The translations under genes were made by a program, and so were the position numbers. Source: Synchiropus splendidus (Eukaryota; Chordata; Actinopteri; Syngnathiformes; Callionymidae). From it: 64,000 nucleotides of DNA. Within the stretch, counting starts at the first letter, position 1; every line of letters begins with the position of its first letter. The stretch spans positions 24,646,501 to 24,710,500 of the forward strand of contig NC_071336.1 of the NCBI RefSeq assembly GCF_027744825.2, written 5' to 3'. Below are positions 1-10,962 of the stretch, piece after piece. Under the pieces are notes generated by a model. The model had not been told where the DNA came from, made no database searches, and saw only the letters and a list, made by a program, of their open reading frames with translations.

Positions 1-1744
1 CCTTCCACCCCAGGCATTGGCCTTGACTTTGTCTCAATGTCTCACACTGTTTGTTCATATGTCAAACGTGTGAATAAAGGCTTTCTAATCTCATAATATA
101 ATGTAATCTTGGCCTTGGAATAGTTGTGTTGAGTTTGGTCGGGATGAACCTTATGAGCGGAAGCAATCTCAGACCAGGGGGGCGGAGCTCAGTGCGCAGT
201 ATTGCATGAGAGAGTGACATGACAGTAGTTGACGAAAGGTGAACAAATGCAACAAAGCTGGAGGTTTGAGGAGCTATGGAGTGAAAGTGGTGCCACGCAG
301 AGCAGGATAATAACCATCATTTCACCCCACTTCCTGACCCGTAACGTCTAGCTACACGTTACTTCCTGTCCGAAACTGCGGTCTGAACGTGCGTATTCTC
401 ACAGCTGGAGCCGGATATTATCGACATGGCATTATGGCAGATGGAGAGAGAAAATGATGAGCTGCGATCCGATTATACGAGAGACAAAACTCATTGAGTA
501 TTGCGCTGCGACTATCACAGTTCCAGTGAGTGCGTGGGTCAGCTGGGAGTTGGAAGCCTCATGAAGTCAGTAATAATTGAATTTGCTAGATGCTCTCTCA
601 AGCTTAGCCAAGCATGTCTGTTTCAATCAACAACTCACATTGCAGACGCATTCCAAAGGTTGAGGCTCCATTGCCAGATACTAAGACGGCAAACACATTT
701 CTCTCTATCTGCGATCCAGCCGTATTCAATGAATATAATATGGAGGTGTTTATACAGCAGACATGGGGAATAACCTGAGGGGACACATTTCCTTTTGTGT
801 TCTGGAATGAGTCCCTGGGAGTATAACATCCTCATGTATATTGGTGAGGGCTGGCGTTCACTTTTATTATATTATCTCAACCTGTATTGATTCTGTTAAC
901 AACTTGATCTTCTTGACCTCCATTTTACAGCTGCATGCTGTGACATTGTTCTCGCAATTTAAAATTAAAATAACTGTCCCTGATGCCAAAAGAAGATGTG
1001 AAGCCACAGACGTTGAAGAGCATACAAAAAGGTGTCATCTTTCATTCTGAAATTTTAATGATGTTGAATTATTTCATTTTCACCAAGGAAAGGAAGCAAG
1101 GCACTGCTGCCAGATATTAGAATATTTTGAGTGAGGCAGGTGAAGGCTTCACATCACCGCGTTTATAAAGCAGTTGTCATACAGTCGAGATGCGGAAGTT
1201 CCCAGCTGTATTAAAGAATGACAATGTGATATGATGTTAAAGCACTGATGCATGTCGGGAAAATAGGTCACCGCCCCCGTGGATTGCAACATAAGATTCA
1301 TGAATAGAAGATAATAAACTGTAATTTTCCGGATGGATTCAACACAAACTTTTAGCGTTTTTTTTTTTTTTTGTTTTTTTTTGTAAGTTTAAAACTGAAG
1401 GCAAGATTCATTCCTTTTGAAAGATGTATGTTGGCAACACCGTTGAGCTATTTAAGATGCCCATTTTGAGTGACAGCCTGGTGTCGCAGCTCCATCATTT
1501 TTAAATGTTTTGCGTCCATTTTATTACTTTGGAAATCCTTTCTCCCATATGCCAACCAATCTGTCCAACCAGTCCATATCATTATTTTTGAACGGACGCT
1601 GTGTGGAGGCGTTATTTCTTGATGTTTATATTTCATAACCTGCAAGGAGCAGTAATCTGCGATTGCTCTACCAAAGACTGACCGCAATAAGAAGGAAAGT
1701 AGCAGGAGCAGCCAATGAAAGTATTGGAGAATAGCACCACTGAG
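1..1744. other. Single-copy stretch, no gene seen
   Basis: No frame resembles a known protein. A polyadenylation-type hexamer AATAAA lies at 73-78, soon after the left edge, so the first ~100 bases could be the 3' end of a gene or of a retroelement outside the window; this cannot be decided here. A T-rich run sits at about 1359-1382. The rest shows no repeat that I recognise. Confidence 0.5.
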
Positions 1745-2109
1745 GCCACTTTTATAAAGAGTGCAAGTCAGCATTGGGGTTCAAACTTTTAAACCACTGT
1801 CTTCAACCTCAAAAAATCGTACTCCTGCGAAGTTGTAGAGCAAAATTGAGGAAAGCATTTCCATTTAATTTGGAAATTCGCTGAGGATGCAGAAATTCCC
1901 AGACTACGCTGTAGTGATGCACCAGACAATCCGTGCCAAATATGTTCGTCCGAAAAGTGTAAAAGCAGCAACATTCGGTTTGGGGCGAAGTGGTCCATAA
2001 CCGTAAGCTTTGTGGAAACATACAGAAATACGGACGAAATGAAAGCAGAGCACAGACAGAAAGCTCTGTCCATAACCAGAGCCGTTTGTAACGTTGAGCA
2101 TATATGGGA
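1745..2109 (+). mobile_element. Decayed PIF/Harbinger-like MITE (family C, copy 0)
   Basis: The right half (about 1985-2109) matches the right half of the better copy at 15645-16069: both contain a stretch reading GCAGAGCAC(A/G)CACAGA, followed by a GTAACGTTG/GGAACGTTGCGCA-type segment and a terminal ATGGGAC/ATGGGCC. The left boundary is set by a weak match (GGCCACTTTTATAAAG) to the family's left end and is uncertain. No intact coding capacity. The family assignment rests on the copy at 15645. Confidence 0.35.
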
Positions 2110-3480
2110 CAACTGAGTTGGATCCGTTTGAGTGGACCAGTTACATTTATTGGGAGGCATTAAATGCACTTATACATTCAGTATATTTACGTGTGATCCC
2201 TCAAATATTTACATGACCCGTACTCGTATTTAACACCTGGTGGAGAATGGTCCAAAAAATACTTGGCTGTAACTACTTAATTATATTGGCTTCACTTCTA
2301 AATGTGAAGTGGCATCAATTACAAAAAAACACTGTGTTTATAAACATCTTGCAATTGTTCCAGAAATAGGCAGCTGCCCTAAAACATGGAAGAACTAAAC
2401 ACGTCATGAAGAAATCTGGGGTTTTCTATTTCACTGAGTAAAAATGCTCCAAATAAATTCAAAGCCTTTTGAGTGGCGGTTTTGTCGTCCAAACACACCT
2501 TATTTTTGATGAGTAATAATTACCCTCTTCAATCCTTCCCTTTCTCACTCCAAAGTCAGCAATATCTAAATTTAAACTTTGCATCAGGGTGGATCAAAAA
2601 CAAGCAGGCCATTTAAATTCCCTTCTCATTATAGCCTGGAAGACACAGATAGAGAAGTGCAATTTACATTTAGATTGTTTCAGCAGCAGTAAATTAATCA
2701 ATGCTGCAAGCTGGCAAGCTCACTTACACTGAAACTTGAATACCTAAGTAAAAAATGTTTTAGTGCAAAACAAATATTTAGCTGCCGTGGGAGGTTTATT
2801 TAGAACCAATGCTTAGGAGTGAAAAAACTTCACCCATCCTATGGAAACAATGCCATCTTCATTGAGCCTGTTGTTTTTCTCTGCTGAACAACATCGAGCA
2901 ACGCATTAAGCTTCCTGCCTACTCACAATTTTTTGCACACAAACTGTCTGGCATTGTTAGAGAGTAATTTATGAATCGCCCCCAAATGGCAGATAACAAC
3001 CTTCCGAACCCCCATCACAGGTTTAGTGGGCCCCTTCTGACCCGTATGTGCGGGTGATATATACGGCCATTTACGCCAACACAATAGACTGTTTTATTTG
3101 GAGATAGCGCCGATTTATTTATTTTCATATCCAAGCTGTCAGCAACAGTTATAGGATCTCTGCAGCGCTGCGAAAACACAATCACAAAAATACTTCATTT
3201 CTACTTGGAATATGTTATAAGACTAATCTTTAGCTATTAAGCATCATTGAAAGTTTATATTGGACATAAGTGTCATAAAATCCAAAGTAATTTATGGTGA
3301 ATGTGGATATATAAAATGGCTGCAGCTGGTGGATAAAGATATCTTTTAATGGCAAGTTTATATTTAGTGATTGATTCTTTTAATTCGCAATGGTTGTCAG
3401 CCGTAAATATTATAGCCTATTTAAAGGTTAGCTCTGAGTAATGAGAACCGCCTCGGGACGATATTGTGTATAGAGCTGTG
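2110..3480. other. Single-copy stretch with a candidate conserved non-coding segment
   Basis: No gene or recognised repeat. About 2610-2770 has the texture of a vertebrate conserved non-coding element: it is neither simple nor repeated, of moderate GC, and carries TAAATTAATCAATG at 2690-2703, a homeodomain/PBX-type core. The conservation claim is inference. Confidence 0.25.
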
Positions 3481-3579
3481 AAATGCAGGTGTGACTTGGC
3501 GAAATGGTGGGGATGGTTGTTTTCTGTTGCTTAAGCTACCGTGTTTGGGGCCCCAACATGCCGAAGTGTCTGAAAGCCC

Positions 3580-3820
3580 CAACCCATTCTCACCCATCCC
3601 TCAAAATAGTGACAGGCATGTTGACATATTCCTGTGTATCTATACAGTAGCAACTTATGCAACTCTCCCCATGACTGACGATGCCGGTCGCTGTGAAGCG
3701 CTATACATATGTCAGGATATGCTGGGAAAGGCGGAACATGTGGATCAACTGATGCTGAAATGCATTACCATGCGACGCAGAAGGTTGACATCGGCATCAC
3801 TATGCTACAGTCCACTTGAT
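3580..3820. repeat. Decayed family B fragment
   Basis: A weak match to the interior and right part of family B: GGCGGAACATGTG followed by a GCATTACCATGCGACGCAGAAGG-like segment and a GACATCGGCATCACTATG segment, in the same order as in the copies at 3935 and 36826. Boundaries are approximate. Confidence 0.25.
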
Positions 3821-3934
3821 AGTGGCCCTCAACTGAGGTAGACACTTAACTAAGACTTTCTATGTTGTTTAAGGCTTTCAAGACACCAATATTGATCAAA
3901 AGGTGAGAGAAAACAAACAGAAATATTTCAGTGG

Positions 3935-4402
3935 AACCCATCCTCACTCCCATGGTGTAATATATTGACCTTGGCAAAGTGGACGTTTGCGTCCTATACT
4001 GACACCAAAGGCAGCCCTCCAAGGTGCATGTCGACGCTTAGGCATTTGAATGGAGAAATAAAAGGTTTCCTTCCTATGCAACTCCAGGTAGGAGCACGTG
4101 AAGCATCATGCATAAGAGGGGGGCAAGAGACATGTGGAGACTTTTAGAAGCTCTCTTCACTTCTCTTCACGTTGTTTCATGGAGAACAAAAGGAGTGTCC
4201 TCCCATGCCTTACCTAACCCGAACCTCTGCTCTGTTTCTGCACACGCCCTCAGTATATGCTGCGGAAAGTGGAACATGTGCTTCTACCGAGAGCCAAGTG
4301 CGTCAATATGCAACACAGAATCCTGCCATTTTTGTCGGTGTAGAACACAAAAGTCCACTTTCCCAATCTCGATATATCATGCCTTGCAACGGATTATGTC
4401 GT
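3935..4402. repeat. Family B inverted-repeat element (copy 1)
   Basis: The left end reads AACCCATCCTCACTCCCATG, then GTGTAATATATTGACC. The right end carries the decayed inverse (CCAATCTCGATATATCATGCC). Inside are the family's hallmark segments: GACACCAAAGGCAGCC, GGAGAACAAAAGGAGTGTCC, CCTTACCTAACCCGAACCTC and GCGGAAAGTGGAACATGTG. The arms are inverted relative to each other, so this is a TIR-type non-autonomous DNA element or foldback element. No transposase motif is visible and I do not recognise a named superfamily. Confidence 0.6.
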
Positions 4403-4631
4403 GGAAGACCACCTTTCTGATTGGTTAAGACGAGGAAGCAACAGCCGGATAACACCATTAAAGTGAAGGTGGGGAAGTTGCTGTTAATACAACTTTTGTG
4501 AATAATGATGAATTAGACAAACTGATTGAAGAAAGAAATGCAACAAAGTCAGGAAGTTACACAGATGGAGATGGACATAAAGGATGCAGTAAATAAATGG
4601 GAGGAAGTTGACAAAATGAAAAATGAAAATG

Positions 4632-4742
4632 AAAACTCATTCTCACTCCCATGGTGTAATACTATATTGGCAAGTGGACTTCTGCGTCCAATGTTGCGTC
4701 CACAACAAAGGCAGCATTCAGTGTTGCATGTTAGCACAAGAG
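4632..4742 (+). repeat. Family B left-end fragment (copy 2)
   Basis: Starts CTCATTCTCACTCCCATGG and continues through GTGTAATACTATATTGG, AAGTGGACTTCTGCGTCC and AACAAAGGCAGCATTCAGTG, matching the left ~110 bases of copy 1, 230 bases downstream of it. The remainder of the element is missing. Confidence 0.55.
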
Positions 4743-4827
4743 ATGCATTGTTTTTTTTGCTTTTTTTTTCACTTCGGATCTGATACCTGAATTTGAATAT
4801 ATGCTGATTCTGATATCACTCTGATTT

Positions 4828-4852
4828 AAAAATAATAATAATAATAATAATG
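4828..4852. repeat. (AAT)n microsatellite
   Basis: About eight AAT units after an A-rich lead. Confidence 0.9.
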
Positions 4853-5058
4853 CTGTCAAAAGTAAAATTAATAACCTGGGATCGAAGGTTCGACATTGTC
4901 AGTCGCTGCTTTGTGTAATTACTGGATTTCTGCGTACTGGGTTCCCACTGACTCAACTGCCATACATCGTAAATATGGCACATTCCAGGACTGTTGCAAT
5001 TCCATGCTGCAGACATGTTTTCGCTCTTGTTGTTGCTAAACGCTTGCATGCTGAATGC

Positions 5059-5123
5059 CTGCAAACTGTGGAATGGATTTCCTGAATGGTCATTGTTCAG
5101 AAAATCCATTCCACAGTTTGCAG
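5059..5123. other. Long near-perfect hairpin, miRNA-precursor sized
   Basis: Left arm 5059-5086 and right arm 5096-5123 are reverse complements over 28 positions with one C/A mismatch; the 9-nt loop is TGGTCATTG. The outer 22 bp pair perfectly. Size (65 nt) and shape suit a small-RNA precursor on either strand, but a perfect stem is also what a young inverted repeat looks like. I do not recognise either arm as a known miRNA. No polymerase III box or other transcription signal is evident. Confidence 0.8.
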
Positions 5124-8100
5124 TGAGCCCCAGGTGTAGCTGGGAAGAGATTCAGAACATGAGGCTCAGACTTGCCTCATTTATTGGAAATATTTGCAGG
5201 CTGTATCGGCAATTCCTGATCCATCGAAATCATTGGTATCTGGCCTGATGTCGATGCTGGATCGGCTCAGTCCCATCCCTAGTGGATGGATTAGGCTTTT
5301 AAATGAAGCACATGTTCTACCTTCCGCTGTATTGCATAATAGAAAGGACAGCACTCCATTTGTTCCGTGGAAACCCAATTCACGACTGATTTATTGACAT
5401 ATTTCTTTTAAGAAACCACTGGGCCTAGCAATAACTACAGGGAGAAAGTCTCAAAATTGGTTTATAAAACACAAAACACGGCCAATTGTTTTGGTTTGAG
5501 CTCCCCTTTAAATGGATGCCAACTTCTTTGTCAACCACCACCACCTCTAGCAAAAAAATAAAATAAAAAACACACTCATAAGAGGATGCTTTTTGGTTTG
5601 AAAGAGGTTCCTTTCAGACCACTTTGCATTTAGCACTGACCCTGACCTCAGTAAACGGACGAGACTCACCAATCAGAGCAGTGTTTTCCCTCTTTCAACT
5701 GATTAACCTGTGACTGGAGTGGAAGACTCCGGCAGCCACATATAATACATTGCTCTGTTTTTGTCTCTTTTTCTGAATCATATTCTAAAGAGCTTCAGTC
5801 AGCCTGCGTACCTCTTGCTGGGGTAACAGCAGCATCTCAGCAGCCCAGACTGCAATCAATCAAATAAGTCCCCGGGATCATGATTTCAAAAGGTAATGAC
5901 TTGTGCACCGCTTGTTTCTTGCCAAACAACTTGGATAAGACCCGATACATGAGATGTGAAGCAGTGACTGAATCTATATGCAACACACTCTTCAATGGCA
6001 CTCGCGTCAGGGCTAAACCTCATGACATTACACTGAGTTTTCTGAAACTGAAATCGTGTTTATTACAAATTAGATTTAAGCATCTGCAACAGCAAGTGAG
6101 TTAACTGTCCATTTTATAAAATTCATGAATTACATTTTACATTACAAATTATTCCAAGAAACAATTAGAAAGATGAAATGCTGTTTTCATTCAGTGTGTG
6201 AAAACATTTCCCAATTACATTTTGTTTGAATACTCAAACATAAACAGTATAAAACAAGTTCAAGCACAGGAGGTGGTGGATACAAGCTCAGAGAAATCAG
6301 AATACGAGGGTGCAAATGATGATGTGAGCGGAAACCCAACAGGGTTGGGGGGGCGTAACTGAGCAACAGACGTGCCAGTCACCAAGTGGCCAAGATGTTA
6401 AACACAGTCCAAGTCAGTCAGTCACAATAAAATAAAATAAAATAAAATAAATATGGAAAGCAATTTCAATTTCTGTCTCAATTATTTAGAGCCTACTTTT
6501 ATCTTTAAGTCCACTGACACACATTTGCTTTTCCAACTTCCATCCATTGATTTCTCTTCAATCAAACCTACAGTTTTTTGGTTTCAGGAAGTCACTAGCT
6601 TTATTTTTTGACATAGCCTGTCAAAGTAAACCTTGAACACTTTTACGTTTGCAGGTCAGAACAAGTGTTAAAGTTTGAGGCAATAATGAAATGAAGGCTC
6701 TTGCTTGGAATGTTGAAAGTTTCTGTAACACACTTATGTTTGTTTGCATTTTTACTGCCACGATCTCATAACAACGTCCCTAAACTGCACCTAGAAATGT
6801 GACACAGTTTACAAAGACCAAACCTATTACAGACTGGTGGTCAGTTCTCTTGTGTGTTGCTGTGACATGACAAAACAGCAAGTCCACAAAGCAGTTTAAA
6901 TCAAAGCACCCTCTTCGTGGGTCGCAGAAGTAGGTTTGGGGCGATGCATACTTGTTCTATGCATACTGGCCATAGAATGACAATATTGAGCCACAACTGA
7001 ACCGGGGCCCCATCACTTCATGCCATCTTTACAGCACAGGTGACGGACTTGCATGATGTTTTCTTCATACCCACCACGTTTATGTGACAATTCTATATTT
7101 GTGAACGTGTTACTTGAGAATGACGTGCGCTGTGGTGTGTGTTTCACTGCACTTTCTAATATAAGAATGACAAAAATATGGCCGAAAAATGAACAGTCAC
7201 AGCCTTGAAAGAGCTTCTGGATAGCAGTAGTTGTAGAAATCTCTGTATAGGCGAATGTAAAATCTTGTAGTCAGAGTGAAGTCAACGTCGATAGAGAGTC
7301 TTAAATTAAAAAGAATCTGATTTAAGTTGTGAAATCTTGTTAATAACAAAGACAACAGTCGTGACAATTTAGGTGATTAAAAGAAAAAATACTGGGGGCT
7401 GTGTGGTCATTTTCTACTCCCGGCTCTCATTGATCTTAATTACAACTGGCTGTAATGTTTTCAAATCTTACCTCATGATTTTTCTGTTGCCATTTCCCTT
7501 CAGAAGTAGGCGCAGCAGGACTGTTCAGCCTTGCTTCCACATCCTACCTAGTCACGCTGCCGCACGTCATACAGCGTTCAGAATAATCGTCACTAAAAAA
7601 ATGAAAAATATGTCTTTTCAAGTTTAACAAATACATTTTATTTGTTTATAAGCTTTTCCAGGTTCGCTGAGGCAAGTTCAAAACCACCTCAGCCAATCTA
7701 TGTCTCTCTCTTTTTTTTCTTTTTATCCTTTTCAATAGGTAATTGGCTGAGTCATGCCACATTAGCACAACAAAAATAGAACATATAATCATCCTAATTC
7801 CATTAAAGTAACACAAACAAGTTACGCAATCACCAATTGTCAACACATAAAATTGCTGCAGCAACAGCAACAGTTCTTACATGCCCCCTTGTTGACAAAC
7901 CTGAACGTCCCAGAACCTCAAGACTGGCTCAGGGTCTCTTTCACCTGTCACCCAGTAGGAGACAGCATTTCAGGTAAGTTTACATTCATTGTGTTGCACA
8001 TCAGAACACATATTGCTCTTAGCCCTGTAACACATTCTGAGATAGTAGTACTTTACACTGTTTTTTGGGTGGGTTAATTAGTGGGTCCATTGGAAAAAAT

Positions 8101-8300
8101 TGTTGAGAAAATCCACATTTCCAGACTCTGTGTCAGCCCCAAAAATTCTGAAAAATTAAAAAAAATAAAAATAAAATAATAAATTCCGCTTGTAAGTTTC
8201 TGTGGTTTGTGGCGAACAAACTGAATGTTTGTGTGAAAAGAAGGCTGGTAATATGGATGGCTGAATTTTCTTTTTGGAATCTCGGGTATGTGTCACACAT
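5124..8300. other. Single-copy stretch, no gene seen
   Basis: No recognisable coding or RNA gene. It contains one AAAAT microsatellite (6426-6452). Short open frames at 5880-6104, 7373-7627 and 7853-8077 have no recognisable domain and are the length expected by chance. Confidence 0.5.
6426..6452. repeat. (AATAA)n microsatellite
   Basis: About five tandem AATAA/AAAAT units. Confidence 0.9.
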
Positions 8301-8302
8301 TA

Positions 8303-9004
8303 CAGTCCGACCTCGGTCCTCGACCACAATCCGTTGCAGAAGCCAGTTGGAGAAGTGATTTGTCTGAAATCTGAATTGGATTTTCCCATTACAATGAATG
8401 GAAAAAAAAAATGCGTTCCAAGCCTTAAAATAGGCTTTTGTAGGAGTGAATGTAGAGTGTCTGCTGCAGGTGCGCTGTTCCTCTATGTGTGTGGCCGCTG
8501 CATGTGGGAGGGGTTGCCGAGTGAGTGACGTCTCTCCAGAAGTGAAGAGGTGCCCGGTGCGTGTCCAGCTCTGAATGTGCGCTTCTGTGCAGTTTGGCTG
8601 TGACAAAGTCATAAACCAAGTAACGCTCTGTCCCAGACTCGCCTCATCCCTGTCCCAGCTCCAGCCCACAACAGGACATCAAACCATGGCGTGCATGCTC
8701 CAGCCTCAGTGTGGAGGTGTGGAGAGTGAGCACCTCCCCTGTGACACTCTACCACGGTCCAGTGCGGAAACAGGAAAGGTTTTACACCTCAATATGAAGA
8801 AAAAACAGTCAGTAAATGTAGCTAACGGGACACGTCTGCATACAGAGGCTGCGTTATACACAATAACAAAGCGCGTTGTGGGTCAGCTGATCGGTCCAAG
8901 CACGTTATGTTTTTTCCGACTTTTTTAGGGGGCGTTCGAGTTCTGGATTTTGAGAACTCTGATTTGTTCGAAGTCTGTGATGTTCAAAAACCGAGGTTGG
9001 ACTG
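8303..9004 (-). mobile_element. Tigger-like MITE (family E, copy 1)
   Basis: Begins CAGTCCGACCTCGGTCCTCG and ends with the inverse (CCGAGGTTGGACTG), flanked on both sides by TA (8301-8302, 9005-9006). The CAGT..ACCTCGGTT..TCGA terminal repeat and TA duplication are typical of pogo/Tigger-type Tc1/mariner elements. It is 702 bp with no transposase, so non-autonomous. It lies opposite in orientation to the copy at 61624-62346. The interiors are so similar that a minus-strand frame here and a plus-strand frame there share an ~89-residue run with about three differences; this looks like DNA identity between recent copies rather than a real protein. Confidence 0.85.
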
Positions 9005-9466
9005 TAATTGTCATAATCTGATTCACTTGAAATTACAAGCTGTAGCAATGGCTTTTACTGAGTTGAGCACATTAGAGGCCTCAATATCAGCTCAAAAAGC
9101 AAATCTATTTTTCTTTCACTTTTTCCACTTGAGTGGTACCGGAGGCAAGCATGTTCAGAGCAAACAACTCTGAACAAGATTGACCCGAGCTTGCCCCAAA
9201 TGCAGAAACTGGGGACCTCCTTGCTGTGAGGTTGCTGGAGTAGCCTCTACTCCAACATGCTGTGCTACTTTAAAATCCATTATCTTGAATTTTCATTCAG
9301 TATGTTGTTTTGAAGAGGCATTCACTTTCTTTTTTCCCCCAAAGATTTTCCTTTTTCAATGCAGCGGTCTTCTGATTCCAAAATGAAGTAGTTTTATGCA
9401 TTCAAATGAAAGTTCATTTTTCAAATTGAGTTTCATTCAATTTATTCAAAAAGTATACAGAATGCT

Positions 9467-9702
9467 TTCATCCATTTGCCCATTCCACTCTGCTTATATA
9501 AAGTTGAGTCAATGGCCAAACTGGACCAGACTTCCCACTACCCAGAAACCTCCTTCAGATCTTATGATGGAATACTGTGGTGTTCTCACGCCAACGAAGA
9601 CAACAAAGTCTCTGAAGCACTCCCTCCTCCTGGTGCGGCATGGCCAGATGACTTCTCTTCGGAAGCATCCTAAAAAGATGCCCAAACGGGGCCTGAAAAC
9701 AG
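9467..9702 (-). mobile_element. Decayed LINE 3' end, Rex/RTE-like
   Basis: On the minus strand the order of segments follows the 3' end of the common fish LINE also seen at 38508: a GGATGCTTCCGAAG-like segment, CACCAGGAGGAGG, AGAGACTTTGT, GGGAAGTCTGG, then ATAAGCAGAGTGGAATGG and a terminal ATGGATGA at the 3' end (low coordinates). Many substitutions and a missing stretch show it is old. It may belong to the same insertion as the piece at 10628-10858. No intact frame. Confidence 0.55.
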
Positions 9703-10423
9703 CTTAGTCCAACTATTGGAAAGAAATTTGAATATCTCTTAGTCTGACAACACGACTTGGATAATGCGGTTAATAGCTGCACTAAGCTAGCATGTAGTCG
9801 AGTAGCTCGACTATGACCGGACTGTGTGATGTGCAGCCACGCAAGCTTAAAATACGCAGCAGAAGTAACACCTGATCCATCTATGATGTCAAATTAAATT
9901 ATCAAGAAGTCGTGTGTGTAACCAGATGTGCAGTATGTGTGTTCCTCAATCTTAGCTGATGTCTGCGGTGAACACATGAAAAACCTGATATTAGCTGTGT
10001 TTTGTAACTCATGACAATGTTGATCTGCATGTGCAGATTTTTCTTCAGTCACATTCATGCAGGGCATTTTGATCGTTTGCTCTCACAGGAAGATTGAGAG
10101 GACAAGATTTGTTGGTTTAAGGAGACAACATTACAACCACGTTAGCATTAGCATAGTTGCTCATTTAGTCGAGACTCATGTCGGTGATCAAAATTCTGTG
10201 CCTTACAAGCTTGACATCTGTCATTCTTGTCATACGAAGACAGTAGAGTCTCCTGAATATTTCATTTTACTCACAAACTTCCTAGTTTAATTCAGATATC
10301 TGAGGAGGTCAACTGTCACTCCGAAGCACTGATTCTGGCTCTTACTTTCAACTAGCTGATCAGTCAGTAGTGTGGACAGCCTGAAACCTCTCCTCACTAC
10401 TCAGCAATTCGACTTTACGCTCT
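9703..10423. other. Stretch between two LINE pieces, no gene seen
   Basis: About 720 bases with no gene. It separates two minus-strand LINE fragments in the order expected of one element (5' part at higher coordinates), so part of it could be a later insertion. Confidence 0.4.
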
Positions 10424-10456
10424 GCATGTAACCGTACTCATTGCACGGTTACATGC
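10424..10456. other. Perfect 12-bp hairpin
   Basis: GCATGTAACCGT (10424-10435) and ACGGTTACATGC (10445-10456) are exact reverse complements around a 9-nt loop (ACTCATTGC). It is too short for a typical miRNA precursor. No T-run follows that would suggest a terminator. Confidence 0.8.
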
Positions 10457-10627
10457 ATAATATACACACATACATAAGGGTAAGGGTAACACATAAGGGT
10501 AGTGGCTCAACATTGACTCTCCTGATGACTGGGCACCTGTTGTTATCACCAAGATAATCTCTGGCCATCATGCCATGCATTTACATATGAATTTCAGTCT
10601 CTTGCATTGGCAATCGAACCGTAGGTG

Positions 10628-10858
10628 AGAATAGTGGATCAACTGGGAGAGCCTTTTGGCTCAGCTCTTTCTTCACCACGACAGACCAAGTGCAACCAAG
10701 TGCCCACAACAATGTCACTCTTACTTCTAAACAAGACGCCAGGAACTCCTGTACATGGGCAAGGGTTGACAAACATTCCTGTTCAAGAAATACCATCCTC
10801 TGAGAACTGTTCAGTTTGACTACTTCACAAGCTTCCAAGTGAGAACTGAAGATTCAGA
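10628..10858 (-). mobile_element. LINE reverse-transcriptase fragment, Rex/RTE-like
   Basis: The minus strand encodes VVVKKELSQKALPVD, matching the VVVKRELSxKxKLS segment of the same LINE at 38508. Further 5' the DNA follows the segment preceding it in that LINE: on the plus strand GGCTCAGCTCTTTCTTCACC, then AACAAGACGCCAGGAACTCC, then ATTCCTG, ending AGAACTGAAG. No intact frame runs through the fragment, so it is a dead, 5'-truncated copy. Confidence 0.65.
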
Positions 10859-10942
10859 TCGGAAGGGAATACATGCCAGTAGAGGAAGATTCAGTCAGTC
10901 TTCATTTTCTGAGCTGTTTGATTTTAAAAGCAAAGAACACAC

Positions 10943-10962
10943 AAAAAAAAAAAAAAAAAAAA
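10943..10962. repeat. Poly(A) run
   Basis: Twenty consecutive A residues after ACAC. It could be a retroposon tail, but no retroposed body is recognisable to its left. Confidence 0.9.

Noticed and set aside
8133..8669. 178-codon minus-strand open frame
   Set aside because: It lies mostly within the Tigger-like MITE and extends into flanking AT-rich DNA, which no real gene of that element would do.
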